Assembly (NCBI GenBank): GCA_017303655.1
Contig: JAFLCE010000017.1
Span: 1 to 53,463 of the forward strand
DNA length: 53,463 bases
Source of the DNA: Anaerolineae bacterium
GTDB lineage: Bacteria > Chloroflexota > Anaerolineae > Anaerolineales > Villigracilaceae
Direction of reading: 5' to 3'
Shown: positions 6,824 to 15,559 of the stretch, piece after piece
Numbering within the stretch: position 1 is the stretch's first letter
How the letters are laid out: each line of letters begins with the position of its first letter
Notes under the pieces: generated by a model
Databases searched by the model: none
What the model was told of the DNA's origin: nothing
What the model saw: only the letters and a program-made list of their open reading frames with translations
Translations under genes and position numbers: made by a program

Positions 6824-8068
6824 TTATGGTGCGGAGATATCGCTATTCAATGTATACAAAAACGCGATAATGGATTTGATCTGTCTTTCGCTCAGATTCA
6901 AGACTTCCAATTCACTATGACCTGTCGGTGCGGTGGGGGCGGTGCTGTAATGCTGGAGGACCGCCTCCAGTGTCGTGAATTGACCGGCGTGCATGTACGG
7001 TGCGCGCGCCGTCACATTGCGCAAGCTGGGTGCTTTAAAGGCGCGGGTGAGCTCATGTCCTTCGGCAACCATGAAATTCAATTCGTCACATTCATCCGGC
7101 TCGGCGTCGCTGTATGCGCTCATGCAATTGAATTCATCGGCAAGCACATCTTGCGCACCCTGCGCCCGTCCCGTATCCTCGGGCAGACTTTCCACAGCGG
7201 GCACGCCTGTGTTGTGGAAAGAGCTATCAGTGAAGAGTGGTCCGTTATGACAGCGGGTACAGTTGGCGGGTCCGATAAAGAGGCGCAAGCCTTCCACTTC
7301 TTCATCCGTCAGTGTTGCATTCATCGTCTTGGTGTCATTTTCCAACGCGGCTTGCACATACATATCGAAGCGTGAAGCGGTTGGCATGATCTGACGTTCA
7401 TACGCCGCGATGGCTTTGCCCATGTTGACAAAGATTTGATTGACGGTTTCACGGTCTGCGGGATTCATCGCCTCCCACGCCGCCCGAGCGGTTTCATCTG
7501 CCACGGGACCTGCGGCTTCGGGGAAGCGAGTTCGGTCTGAAAGATCGGGGAGTTCGCCGAAGATGGCTTCGTATTCGGTGCGATAGTTTTCATCAATGAG
7601 ATGTGTGTAAAAGGTGCGACTGCCGCCATGTTCCACTGGGTTTTCCAGCGGACCCAACGCCTGCGACCACTGACTGTCTTTGCGCCCATCCCAAAACATC
7701 CACGGGCTGTAGGCGGTTCCGGCAATCGGCATGGCGCGACGGTTGGTGGTGCCCACTCCTTGCGCAAGCGGCAGACCATCTTGAAATCCCTTTTCGGGCA
7801 GGTGACAGGTGGCGCAGGCAACTTCTCCGTTGGAACTAAAACGCGTATCGAAGAAGAGTTTCTTGCCAAATTCAACGGCGGCAGGGTCATCACCATATTG
7901 GTTGGACGGGTCAGGCGCAAGCGGCGGCAGACTGCCGATCCACAAGGTTTTCAACGTGACGAGTTCTGTATCTGTCCATGTGGGGCGGGTGAAAATATAG
8001 CCCAGCCCGCCTGTCACGAGCACGATCAGCAACCCAAACCCAGCCAAAAGTTTGCTGCGCTCAGACAT
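6824..8068 (-). CDS. Di-heme cytochrome c peroxidase (MauG/CcpA family)
   Basis: This is a 414-residue protein with an N-terminal signal anchor (about 7-26). Two c-type heme motifs are present: CATCH (85-89), the high-potential/peroxidatic domain, and CTRCH (270-274). Family landmarks include FFDTRFSSNGEVACATCH, FWDGR and APYMHAGQFTTLEAVLQHY near the C-terminus, where M359 is a candidate distal ligand. It acts outside the membrane, reducing hydrogen peroxide with electrons from cytochromes, or oxidising another substrate as MauG-type enzymes do. The FixH-like gene lies directly upstream (3-bp gap), so the two are co-transcribed. Confidence 0.92.
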   Translation of the reverse strand: MSERSKLLAGFGLLIVLVTGGLGYIFTRPTWTDTELVTLKTLWIGSLPPLAPDPSNQYGDDPAAVEFGKKLFFDTRFSSNGEVACATCHLPEKGFQDGLPLAQGVGTTNRRAMPIAGTAYSPWMFWDGRKDSQWSQALGPLENPVEHGGSRTFYTHLIDENYRTEYEAIFGELPDLSDRTRFPEAAGPVADETARAAWEAMNPADRETVNQIFVNMGKAIAAYERQIMPTASRFDMYVQAALENDTKTMNATLTDEEVEGLRLFIGPANCTRCHNGPLFTDSSFHNTGVPAVESLPEDTGRAQGAQDVLADEFNCMSAYSDAEPDECDELNFMVAEGHELTRAFKAPSLRNVTARAPYMHAGQFTTLEAVLQHYSTAPTAPTGHSELEVLNLSERQIKSIIAFLYTLNSDISAP

Positions 8069-8071
8069 GGA

Positions 8072-8578
8072 CTAGCCTTCCAATGTTAAGTTGAAGGTGA
8101 TGGTGTCGGTCAGGTTACCGGCGGTGATGTTAAACTTCACTTCCCACCAGCCGCCCATTTGGAACTTCATGCCTTCGACCAAATAATCGCCATTCCCAAG
8201 GTACTCAGTTACTTGCGGAGCGGTGGGCAAGCCATGACCATGCTGCGGCATGCCGCCATCCACGGTGATGCTGGCATTTTCCACCGGCTGCCCGTCTGCG
8301 GTTTCGACGTGTAAAGTCCACGTGTGCATTTGGTTGATGGTAATAGAGTTTTCACTGGTGTATGAGACCTTGAAGTCGCCATTATCGGTCATGCGCTCGG
8401 TGGCGTAGTCCAATTCGCTGGGAGCAGAGGAGTTGCCGTGCATGCTCTCCATCCGCCCTGCCATGAGCGGGTGCATAAAGCGTGGACCGAGAACCGGCAT
8501 AAGCAGGATAAAGACGATGATGGTAATGACTACCGTTAACGCAACGGTAAGAAGAGTTTTGAGAGTTTTGTTTTGCAT
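8072..8578 (-). CDS. FixH/YtkA-like membrane-anchored protein
   Basis: This is a 168-residue protein. A single N-terminal transmembrane helix (about 10-30) is followed by a beta-rich extracytoplasmic domain with the YtkA-like hallmark [12 protein letters not shown] (108-119) and [14 protein letters not shown] (136-149). The His- and Met-rich stretches in such domains could bind copper, though this is not shown. Members are commonly found next to cytochrome c peroxidases or cytochrome oxidase assembly genes, as here. Likely role: heme- or copper-protein maturation or support of the peroxidase downstream. Confidence 0.8.
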   Translation of the reverse strand: MQNKTLKTLLTVALTVVITIIVFILLMPVLGPRFMHPLMAGRMESMHGNSSAPSELDYATERMTDNGDFKVSYTSENSITINQMHTWTLHVETADGQPVENASITVDGGMPQHGHGLPTAPQVTEYLGNGDYLVEGMKFQMGGWWEVKFNITAGNLTDTITFNLTLEG

Positions 8579-8601
8579 GAGATACCTCTATATAGAATGG
8601 C

Positions 8602-8634
8602 AAGTGACAGTCACCTTTAATGTGACTGTCACTT
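8602..8634. repeat. AGTGACTGTCAC palindrome, copy 1
   Basis: AAGTGACAGTCAC (8602-8614) pairs with GTGACTGTCACTT (8622-8634) around a 7-nt loop and is followed by TTTTT on the plus strand. It looks like a terminator but lies upstream of both divergent operons. The same core palindrome recurs at 42382-42412, so this is a dispersed element. It sits in the 263-bp gap 8579-8841, together with the motif at 8697 and the hairpins at 8761. Confidence 0.7.
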
Positions 8635-8696
8635 TTTGATGGCGCGATATTATCTCTGGCAGGGAAGAGCGTCAATGCAAAAGCGGGTTTCTTTAT

Positions 8697-8724
8697 CGAA
8701 TCTTTACAAAAGGTTTAAATTGTT
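8697..8724 (+). promoter_or_regulatory. Tandem CTTTACAAA regulatory motif in divergent region
   Basis: The segment starts CGAATCTTTACAAA and has half-sites TTTACAAAAGG (8703-8713) and TTTAAATTGTT (8714-8724), 11 bp apart. It matches 5053-5080 in sequence and spacing. It lies between the FixH/peroxidase operon and the regulator/kinase operon and could control both. It is the best candidate site for the regulator encoded at 8842. Confidence 0.55.
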
Positions 8725-8760
8725 TTTTTATGCATTGGATACCATAACTCTAATAAAAAG

Positions 8761-8813
8761 TCCCGGACTCCAGAAGTTCTGCTTCTGGAAAACCCGCAAA
8801 ACTTGCGGACTCC
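8761..8813. repeat. Double-hairpin element in the regulator 5' region
   Basis: Two small stem-loops stand in series. CCAGAAG/CTTCTGG (8770-8776 and 8782-8788) is followed by CCGCAA/TTGCGG (8794-8799 and 8803-8808). They are bracketed by direct copies of GGACTCC. This has the look of a dispersed REP-type element inserted in the leader of the response-regulator gene. No riboswitch class was recognised. Confidence 0.5.
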
Positions 8814-8841
8814 CAATATAAATTACAGGTAGAATCCCACC

Positions 8842-9525
8842 ATGACCAAGATCCTCGTAATAGACGATGAACCCTCCATCACCAACCTCGTCAGCGCCTA
8901 TCTCAAGCCTGAAGGCTACGAAGTCTTCACCGCAGCCGACGGCAACGCCGGGCTGAAAGCCGCGCGTGCCTTCAAACCCGATTTGATCATTCTCGACCTG
9001 ATGTTGCCCGGAATTGACGGCATTGAATTGCTCTCACGCCTGCGCCGCGAATCGGAAGTGTACGTCATCATGCTGACAGCCCGCACCGAAGAGACCGATA
9101 AGATTGTCGGGCTTTCCGTCGGCGCAGATGACTATGTCACCAAGCCGTTCAGTCCGCGTGAGTTGGTGGCAAGGGTCAAGGCTGCATTGAGGCGTCTGCA
9201 AGCAGGAACAGGTTCGGGCGGAGAGAGAAGCGTGTTATCGTTCAAGCGCGTCAAAGTAGATACGGGCGCGCACACTGTCCATGTCAATGATGAACTTATT
9301 GAGTTGACATCCATCGAATTTGAATTGCTGCACGTCCTTGCCGAAAATCATGGGCGTGTGCTTTCACGCGAACAATTACTGGAGAAAGTTTGGGGCGGCG
9401 AATATTTTGGAGAAATGCGAGTGGTGGATGTTCACCTTGGGCATGTGCGCCAAAAGCTTGGCAGCGATGACCTCATCACCACAGTGCGCGGTGTGGGCTA
9501 CCGCTTTGACGATGAACCTTTATAG
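8842..9525 (+). CDS. OmpR/PhoB-family response regulator
   Basis: This is a 227-residue regulator. The receiver domain has IDDE at 7-10, phosphoacceptor D52 in LIILDLMLP, T79 and K101 (VTKPF). A winged-helix domain follows, with LTSIEFELLHVLAENHGRVL and the terminal TTVRGVGYRFDDEP. It is paired with the kinase 12 bp downstream. Its location next to the peroxidase, FixH-like and polyferredoxin genes, and the shared tandem motif before these operons, suggest it senses a redox or envelope condition through its kinase and controls the module. Confidence 0.94.
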   Translation: MTKILVIDDEPSITNLVSAYLKPEGYEVFTAADGNAGLKAARAFKPDLIILDLMLPGIDGIELLSRLRRESEVYVIMLTARTEETDKIVGLSVGADDYVTKPFSPRELVARVKAALRRLQAGTGSGGERSVLSFKRVKVDTGAHTVHVNDELIELTSIEFELLHVLAENHGRVLSREQLLEKVWGGEYFGEMRVVDVHLGHVRQKLGSDDLITTVRGVGYRFDDEPL

Positions 9526-9537
9526 AATGAGGCAGAG

Positions 9538-10683
9538 ATGAACTACATTCGCGCCCACCTTGGGCTAAAACTTTTCCTTTCGTATCTGGCTTTGTTGCTG
9601 GTGGGCGTTTCAGTGATTTGGATCGCCACACAGATCACCACGCCGCGCGCATATGCGCGCCACCTTGCGTTTATGGAGCAGCAAATGGGTGCGGGTTTTA
9701 TGAACGGACAGGGTCAAGGGCAGGGACCGGGGCGCGGCATGATGGCGGATTTTTACGAAAACTTTCAAGCCTCGTTCAATGAAGCCTTACTGATTGCCGT
9801 ATTTTCTGCCGCAGTCATCGCAGTGTTAGTGAGTTGGCTGCTTTCGCGCAATATTGTTTCGCCGGTGCAAGCCATGATGTCTGCCAGTCAGCGCATTGCT
9901 GAAGGGCATTACGATGAACGGGTCAAATCGCAAGGCGTGGATGAAATTGCCCAACTTGCCACACGCTTCAATCAAATGGCTTCGCAGTTGGAGCAAGTCG
10001 AAACCATGCGTCGTCAACTCATCGGCGATGTCACCCATGAACTGCGCACGCCGCTCACTTCCATTAAAGGATACATGGAGGGATTGGTCGATGGTGTGGT
10101 GCCTGCTAACCCCGAAACCTTCAATCAAATTCATCGCGAAGCCGACCGCCTCTCGCACCTCGTGGATGACCTGCAAGAGTTGAGCCGTGTCGAAGCCAAA
10201 GCCTATTCATTGGATGTCCGCTCTGTAAGCGTTTCTTCACTGGTGCAGACTACACTCAAACGGCTTTTACCTCAAGCGACGATGAAACGCATCACCCTTC
10301 GCTCGAACCTGCCCGCTGACCTTGAACCTGTCCTAGTTGACGAAGATCGCATCATGCAGGTCTTGATGAACCTCACAGCCAATGCGGTGCAATATACGCC
10401 CGAAGGTGGCGAAGTAACTCTTGCTGCTGCACGGCAAGGAAATGAAATTCATATCTCTGTCAAAGATAACGGCGTTGGTATTCCGCGCGAACACCTCGCA
10501 GACATCTTCACCCGCTTCTATCGCGTGGACAAGTCCCGTTCACGAAATGCAGGCGGCGGCTCGGGCATTGGGCTAACTATTGCACGACACATTATCGAAG
10601 CGCACGGTGGGCGGATTTGGGCAGAGTCTTTGGGCGATGGGCGGGGGAGTACGTTTACGTTTAGTCTAAAAATCGCGGCGTAA
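9538..10683 (+). CDS. Membrane sensor histidine kinase with Gly/Gln-rich sensor loop
   Basis: This is a 381-residue kinase. Transmembrane helices at about 10-32 and 83-103 enclose a loop of about 50 residues. The loop contains the low-complexity stretch MNGQGQGQGPGRGMM (55-69) and several methionines. HAMP (about 103-156) is followed by HisKA with THELRTP (H167), the N-box at N278-N282, DNGVGI (310-315) and GGGSGIGLT (339-347). It is co-transcribed with the regulator upstream. The Met/Gln/Gly-rich loop is reminiscent of metal-sensing kinases, but this is only suggestive. Confidence 0.93.
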   Translation: MNYIRAHLGLKLFLSYLALLLVGVSVIWIATQITTPRAYARHLAFMEQQMGAGFMNGQGQGQGPGRGMMADFYENFQASFNEALLIAVFSAAVIAVLVSWLLSRNIVSPVQAMMSASQRIAEGHYDERVKSQGVDEIAQLATRFNQMASQLEQVETMRRQLIGDVTHELRTPLTSIKGYMEGLVDGVVPANPETFNQIHREADRLSHLVDDLQELSRVEAKAYSLDVRSVSVSSLVQTTLKRLLPQATMKRITLRSNLPADLEPVLVDEDRIMQVLMNLTANAVQYTPEGGEVTLAAARQGNEIHISVKDNGVGIPREHLADIFTRFYRVDKSRSRNAGGGSGIGLTIARHIIEAHGGRIWAESLGDGRGSTFTFSLKIAA

Positions 10684-10684
10684 T

Positions 10685-10719
10685 AAAAGAAGGCTTCCGT
10701 TTTTGGGAAGCCTTCTTTT
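10685..10719. terminator. Bidirectional terminator
   Basis: A 14-bp perfect stem, AAAAGAAGGCTTCC (10685-10698) and GGAAGCCTTCTTTT (10706-10719), begins right after the kinase stop codon. T tracts occur on both strands. It serves the converging kinase and transporter genes. Confidence 0.92.
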
Positions 10720-10736
10720 ATTATCGAGGATCGTTG

Positions 10737-12185
10737 TTAGAAAGGACCAAAATTGATGGCGACTGCGATGCCCAAAAACGCAACGGTTGCGAGGATAACC
10801 CATAGCCAGAGTTTGGCTGTCCAGCGCAGCCATTTGGGGTAACTGACCACGGTCAGACCGAGGCTGATGAGTAGAACCGGGTTAGTGGGGTAAGCGAGGT
10901 TTGAAAAACCATCGCCAAAGATATATGCTAGCACGGCGGTCTGGCGCGTCACGCCAATCAAGTCTGCTAGCGGCAGCACAATCGGGATCATCAAGAAAGC
11001 TTTGGCAGAACCCGAGGCGATGAAGAATTCAATTCCAAGTGCCAATACATACACGACCAAAGCCGCAGGGAATGCTCCTAATTGTTGGAAAGGCTCCGCG
11101 GCTGCATGCAAAATGGTGTCGGTCACGCCGCCACTGTCAATGATGTAGCGGATGCTGGCTGCCATAAGAATCAGCGGAACAGAAGGAGCCAAGCCGCCCC
11201 AACCTTCGATGAGTCCCTGCCAGACGGTTTTCCCACCGGCACCAGAAATGAAGCCTGCCCCCAAGCCACCGATCAGAAAGAGAATACCAACGATGGGTAG
11301 GGCATAATCTGAAATAGCAGGGACGAATGGACCCGCGAGCATGGTAAGAAATATGAATACAAGGAAGATGCCAAAGAAATTCATGGCACGGTGTTGTTTC
11401 GGGTCTACCTCGGTCAGCGAAAGATCCATACTTTTATATTTTTCGCGTTCAGCATTATCCTCGCCATGTACGAGGGAGGCTTTGGGGTCTTTATCGATCT
11501 TACGTGCATACGAAGATAGAAACCACATGAAGATAAAGTAGATAACTACAAAGATGATGATACGGAACCATGCGCCGGAGAACAATGGCAGGCCCGCCAA
11601 TTGTTGTGAAACCCCTAAAGTGTATGGATTTGAGATCGCGGCAGAGAAGCCCATATTTGTGGCAAGGATGGACATGCCCAAGCCGACCAAAGCGTCCCAG
11701 CCGAGGGAATAGGAGAGTGCGATCATCACAGGGACGAGTAACACGACTTCTTCGAACGTTCCCAACGTTGCGCCGAGGAACATGAACGCCAGAGAGACCA
11801 TCCATAGCAGTCTATATTTTTGTCCGCTGTATTGGCGCACGATGCGCCCGATAAAAGCACGCAGTGTTCCGGTCTTGTCCATCACCGCAAAGGCTCCGCC
11901 CGCAAAGAACAAAACTACGATGATGACGATCACGGTCAGTCCGCTGTCACTGCCAAGGACTTCAAAAGGAGCAATGAACCAACGCCAAACCGGGTAATTC
12001 GGACGTTCGATCAACTGAAAGGAGGCTGGGTCAATCGTCTCACGTCCGTCCACATTAATGCGGGCATATTGCCCGGCAGGAATAGCGAGCGTGAGAATCC
12101 CGGCTACCATCATCAACACAAACAAGATCACCAACGATTGGATGAAAGCACGCTTGCCGATCTGGGCACCAGCTTTTTGTTCCAT
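10737..12185 (-). CDS. YfcC-family (C4-dicarboxylate/basic amino-acid type) transporter
   Basis: The ATG at 12185 is preceded by AAGGAGT and gives 482 residues. It is an integral membrane protein with about 11-13 helices. Family marks include VIVVLFFAGGAFAVMDKTG, GATLGTFEEVVLLVPVMI, ATNMGFSAAISNPYTLGVSQ and GDGFSNLAYPTNPVLLISLG. The fold belongs to the DcuC/YfcC/arginine-ornithine antiporter group. In the family it imports or exchanges carboxylates or basic amino acids, but the substrate cannot be read from sequence. It is a single gene, ended by the hairpin at 10685-10719. Confidence 0.85.
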   Translation of the reverse strand: MEQKAGAQIGKRAFIQSLVILFVLMMVAGILTLAIPAGQYARINVDGRETIDPASFQLIERPNYPVWRWFIAPFEVLGSDSGLTVIVIIVVLFFAGGAFAVMDKTGTLRAFIGRIVRQYSGQKYRLLWMVSLAFMFLGATLGTFEEVVLLVPVMIALSYSLGWDALVGLGMSILATNMGFSAAISNPYTLGVSQQLAGLPLFSGAWFRIIIFVVIYFIFMWFLSSYARKIDKDPKASLVHGEDNAEREKYKSMDLSLTEVDPKQHRAMNFFGIFLVFIFLTMLAGPFVPAISDYALPIVGILFLIGGLGAGFISGAGGKTVWQGLIEGWGGLAPSVPLILMAASIRYIIDSGGVTDTILHAAAEPFQQLGAFPAALVVYVLALGIEFFIASGSAKAFLMIPIVLPLADLIGVTRQTAVLAYIFGDGFSNLAYPTNPVLLISLGLTVVSYPKWLRWTAKLWLWVILATVAFLGIAVAINFGPF

Positions 12186-12241
12186 GGAAGACTCCTTAGG
12201 GTAGATTGAGTTCGAATTTACCACAAACTAACATTGAGATA

Positions 12242-13549
12242 TTACCCTGCCCACATATCGAACATGTACATGGCGCACATGATGCCCATGAGCAAGGTGC
12301 TGAGAATTGTCCAGGTGCGGTCAAAGATGGGATTTTTGCCGAGGCGGCTGAGGAAGAGGAAGACGGGCGGTGCAGCGAGGACGTAGCGATACATGCCCTG
12401 GGCAGGTCCACTGGTGAGGGAGAGAAAGACGACGAGCGTGCCAAAGATGGCGAGTTCGGGGTGACGTTTGAACCCGGCAATACAGGCGGAAACGCCAACG
12501 ATGATTCCCAGCCATTCAACCATGTAATACGCTGCGGCGTGTGGATTGCTGCCGAACATGGCTTTGAAGCCTTCAGACCAGGTGATGAAGCTTACTCCCA
12601 ACGAAAGCAGACCTCTGCCAAAGAATTCTTCTTCCACGCGGCTGAATGCCATGCCGTAATAGGATACTCGCCAAAGGAAGAAGGCTAGGATCGGCGCAAT
12701 GGCAACCAAGGCGTTAAAAATGATCTTCCATGGAATGCCGCGATAGTAAAGCTGTTTCCATTCCATATCGAGTTCCATCCATTCACTGGTGCGGACCCAG
12801 GCGATGAACAATGGAATGGAGAGGGCGACGCCGACCGCGCGCGTGAACGTTGCCAGCACGGCGAGTAAGATCGCCCAGCCAAATTGTTTACGTTGCAAGA
12901 ACATCAGGCTGGAAAATGCCAAGCCGATGAAGAGTCCTTCCGTATAGATTTCAGCGAAGAAAAAGCTGCTGGGGAAAATGAGCAGGTAAAAGACCGAACG
13001 AAGCGCGCCGTCCTCTCCTAACTCAGGCAGAGCAAGTTCATAAAGTGCGAACATCGCGGCGAGAGTCCCCAGCATCGAGACCAGCACACCTGCCAGTGTT
13101 GCCGTTGCAATGGGATTCATTCCCAGCAGGGAAAGCGGGAAGGACATCAGCCGAATCACCATTGGATAAAAGGGAAAGAAAGCATAACTTTTTGAGATGC
13201 CTGGCATGCCAAGCGATTCTTGTGGGATAACGAAGGGCCAATAGCCGGAACCTGTTGCGGACCCAAACTCGCCGGGAATGCGACCGATGTTTGAGTCTTC
13301 ATACCCGCCGATAGCGATGGCGAGATAGTATTCCGAGTCCCAGGAAACATGACGATTCATGAACGGCTCATTGAGATAGATTTTGCCATTCTGGCTGCCG
13401 GGCATGGTTTCGGTGGCTGTCCATTCGAGGGCACGATCTGGCGGTTGAATGGTGAAGCGGGCGGGTAGAAAATTGTGATACGCGAGCATGACCAGCGCCC
13501 AGCCGAGCCAAATTCCGAGGATGGTTTTGTGATGTGGTTTTATAGACAT
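12242..13549 (-). CDS. PIG-V-like mannosyltransferase family membrane protein
   Basis: This is a 435-residue multi-helix membrane protein of the GT-C type. After the first helix, the loop contains NRHVSWDSEYYLAIAIGGY, with an acidic residue where GT-C enzymes keep their catalytic Asp. Further on are FFPFYPMVIRL, FFFAEIYTEGLFIGLAFSSL and FTRAVGVALSIPLFI, typical of the bacterial 'mannosyltransferase family protein' related to GPI mannosyltransferase 2. It would transfer a sugar from a polyprenyl-phosphate donor at the outer membrane face. Its start directly follows the permease stop, so it is the last gene of that operon. Confidence 0.75.
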   Translation of the reverse strand: MSIKPHHKTILGIWLGWALVMLAYHNFLPARFTIQPPDRALEWTATETMPGSQNGKIYLNEPFMNRHVSWDSEYYLAIAIGGYEDSNIGRIPGEFGSATGSGYWPFVIPQESLGMPGISKSYAFFPFYPMVIRLMSFPLSLLGMNPIATATLAGVLVSMLGTLAAMFALYELALPELGEDGALRSVFYLLIFPSSFFFAEIYTEGLFIGLAFSSLMFLQRKQFGWAILLAVLATFTRAVGVALSIPLFIAWVRTSEWMELDMEWKQLYYRGIPWKIIFNALVAIAPILAFFLWRVSYYGMAFSRVEEEFFGRGLLSLGVSFITWSEGFKAMFGSNPHAAAYYMVEWLGIIVGVSACIAGFKRHPELAIFGTLVVFLSLTSGPAQGMYRYVLAAPPVFLFLSRLGKNPIFDRTWTILSTLLMGIMCAMYMFDMWAG

Positions 13550-14617
13550 TTACTTCTCCATGCCGGTGACGACTACATCGCGCATAAAATAGCGCTGTGA
13601 GATGAGCAACACAATGACAGGGATGATCATAAGAATCAAGGCGCTTGCCTGCAATTGATTTTGAATGGGGGATAGGCTTTGAAAGTTCTGAATGCCGAAC
13701 GAGATCGGAATCAAATCACGCCGGGTGCTGAGGTAAAGCGCCGCCTGACGGGTTTCATTCCACATGTAAAAGAAATGTAGCAGCGAAACCGTGATGACCG
13801 TGGGCCAGGACTGCGGCAAGATGACCTGGAACAAAATCCGCAGTGGACCCGCGCCGTCGAGCATGGCGGCTTCATCCAGGTCTTTGGGAATGCTCTTGAA
13901 GTTTTGCCGCAGGAGGAAAATATAAACGGCATTGCCAAAGAAGAATGGCATTAGGATCGGGAGCCAGGAACCTTCCCAACCCAAGACGCGCACAAAAAAG
14001 AAATAAGTTGGGATGAGCGTGATCTTTTCGGGAATCAGAATGGTGCCGATCAGGATATAGAAAAGCAGATTGCCGCCGGGCAACGGATAACGCGAAAACC
14101 CATAGGCAACAATGATGGAGGAAATCAATACGCCGACTTCGCTGATGAGTGCCATCACCAAGGTGTTGCGGATCAGATCTGTAACCCGCAACGATCTGAA
14201 CATCAGTGTAAAATTTTCAATGGTGGCGTGGAATTCATACACGCCGATCAACCTGCGCCAGTTGCCCTGCCATTCGATCAAACCAGCTTCTGGGTTTTGC
14301 GGGTCGACAAGCTTACTGGAGGTGCGTCCCGGTGTGACCAGCGCCAATTCCCTGGTACTGCCATCTTCGAACGGTACGCTATAAACAAAATATTCCTTGC
14401 CTTCATATTCAAAGCGGATTTGCCGGGCAGGGTAGATCGGTGCGTTGCGATCTGCCAGTTGCGGACCTTCCATGAATGAGGTTGAGATCATGGAGAGCAT
14501 GGGGAATAAGTAAATGAACAAGATTCCAAAGATAAAGAGATTTAGCAATCTTGAGCCGAGCGATTCCCAGGTTTGCAGGGAAATGAAGTTTCGAAACCCA
14601 AATTTTTTGCGCTGCAT
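13550..14617 (-). CDS. Carbohydrate ABC transporter permease, MalG type, with extracytoplasmic insert
   Basis: This is a 355-residue permease, longer than the usual 270-300. After the first helix (about 24-45) an extra segment of about 70 residues (about 60-130) interrupts the normal loop. It includes YEGKEYFVYSVP and LALVTPGRTSSKLVDP. The standard core then resumes with the EAA loop DLDEAAMLDGAGPLRILFQV near 250. The segment resembles that of the other MalG-type permease at 43732. It partners the MalF-type gene 3 bp upstream. No binding protein or ATPase is encoded nearby, so both must come from elsewhere. Confidence 0.9.
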   Translation of the reverse strand: MQRKKFGFRNFISLQTWESLGSRLLNLFIFGILFIYLFPMLSMISTSFMEGPQLADRNAPIYPARQIRFEYEGKEYFVYSVPFEDGSTRELALVTPGRTSSKLVDPQNPEAGLIEWQGNWRRLIGVYEFHATIENFTLMFRSLRVTDLIRNTLVMALISEVGVLISSIIVAYGFSRYPLPGGNLLFYILIGTILIPEKITLIPTYFFFVRVLGWEGSWLPILMPFFFGNAVYIFLLRQNFKSIPKDLDEAAMLDGAGPLRILFQVILPQSWPTVITVSLLHFFYMWNETRQAALYLSTRRDLIPISFGIQNFQSLSPIQNQLQASALILMIIPVIVLLISQRYFMRDVVVTGMEK

Positions 14618-14620
14618 GGA

Positions 14621-15523
14621 TTAAAACTCCCGATCTGGGTAATAGACCCATTTTCTGGCACTGGCAAACAGTGCAATTGTCACGATCATCACTAAAATAA
14701 AGAAGAACCATGCCAGGCTTGCCGCATAGCCCAGATCTAAATTCTCGAATAGAACATAAGAAATGTAGCCATCAAATGGCGAGAAGCTGCCACTGAAGGC
14801 GTTGCCGCGGTCGAGCAGGATCACCCCGCCAAAGATGGAGATGAGATTGATCACAATCGAGAAAAAGATCGCGGGAGTGATGAGCGGCAATGTGATGTAA
14901 AAGAAGCGCACCATCGGACCAGCCCCATCCACTCGCGCGGCTTCCTGCACTTCTGGAGAAAGTCCCTGCAAGGCGCCGAGCATGATCAACATCCCGGGAC
15001 CAATTGACCAGAGTGAGCTAATACTATATAAGAAAGCCACGGCACCTTGTGAATATAAGTTATCAAAACCTGCCAAGCCGAGCGGCTGCAAGATCAATTT
15101 ATTGAGCCAGCCAGTAGAGGGATTCATGAAACCGATCCACATGAAAAAGATCGCCACGCCGGGGATGATGCTCGGTAAAAAGAACAACGTCCGCGCGAGG
15201 TTGCCATATTTCAACTTGGCATTATTCAATAACGCCGCCAGCAAGATCGAAGTCACCAATTGTAGTGGGATGGTTGTGATTCCCAGTGCGATGGTCTCAA
15301 AAAGGACATAGCCTACCGCTTCATCGTGTAATAGTTGAGCGTAGTTATCAAAGCCTACGAAGGTGGTTTGATCTGGTGTGAGCAGGCGAAAATCTGTAAA
15401 TGAGATGCCCAACGAAGCCAGAATGGGCAGCAATTTGAAGAATAAAAAACCGATCAGCCACGGCGAAATGAGCGCAAGGCCGAAAAGTTTGTCATACCGT
15501 AAACGTGTTTTTTTACCAGTCAT
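14621..15523 (-). CDS. Carbohydrate ABC transporter permease, MalF/UgpA type
   Basis: The ATG at 15523, preceded by GAGGAAA, gives 300 residues. Six helices are predicted. The start LFGLALISPWLIGFLFFKLLP and the loop FTDFRLLTPDQTTFVGFDNYAQLL are typical of sugar ABC permeases. The coupling loop EVQEAARVDGAGPMVRFFYI contacts the ATPase. It is the first gene of a three-gene operon with the MalG-type permease and the mannosyltransferase, and is divergent from the MFS gene. The substrate is unknown. A saccharide is inferred from the family. Confidence 0.92.
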   Translation of the reverse strand: MTGKKTRLRYDKLFGLALISPWLIGFLFFKLLPILASLGISFTDFRLLTPDQTTFVGFDNYAQLLHDEAVGYVLFETIALGITTIPLQLVTSILLAALLNNAKLKYGNLARTLFFLPSIIPGVAIFFMWIGFMNPSTGWLNKLILQPLGLAGFDNLYSQGAVAFLYSISSLWSIGPGMLIMLGALQGLSPEVQEAARVDGAGPMVRFFYITLPLITPAIFFSIVINLISIFGGVILLDRGNAFSGSFSPFDGYISYVLFENLDLGYAASLAWFFFILVMIVTIALFASARKWVYYPDREF

Positions 15524-15541
15524 AGTTTCCTCTGTAAAGTG

Positions 15542-15547
15542 TATACT
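15542..15547 (+). promoter_or_regulatory. Extended -10 element of a probably leaderless gene
   Basis: TG-TATACT ends 12 bp before the ATG at 15560 of the MFS gene. Transcription would begin only a few bases before the start codon. No Shine-Dalgarno sequence is visible, so a leaderless or near-leaderless mRNA is likely. Confidence 0.4.
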
Positions 15548-15559
15548 CCAGCCGTTCTT

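Noticed and set aside
8636-8821. A 61-residue frame in the divergent regulatory region.
   Set aside because: It covers the tandem motif and two hairpins and has no ribosome-binding site or similarity to known small proteins. The regulatory reading is better.
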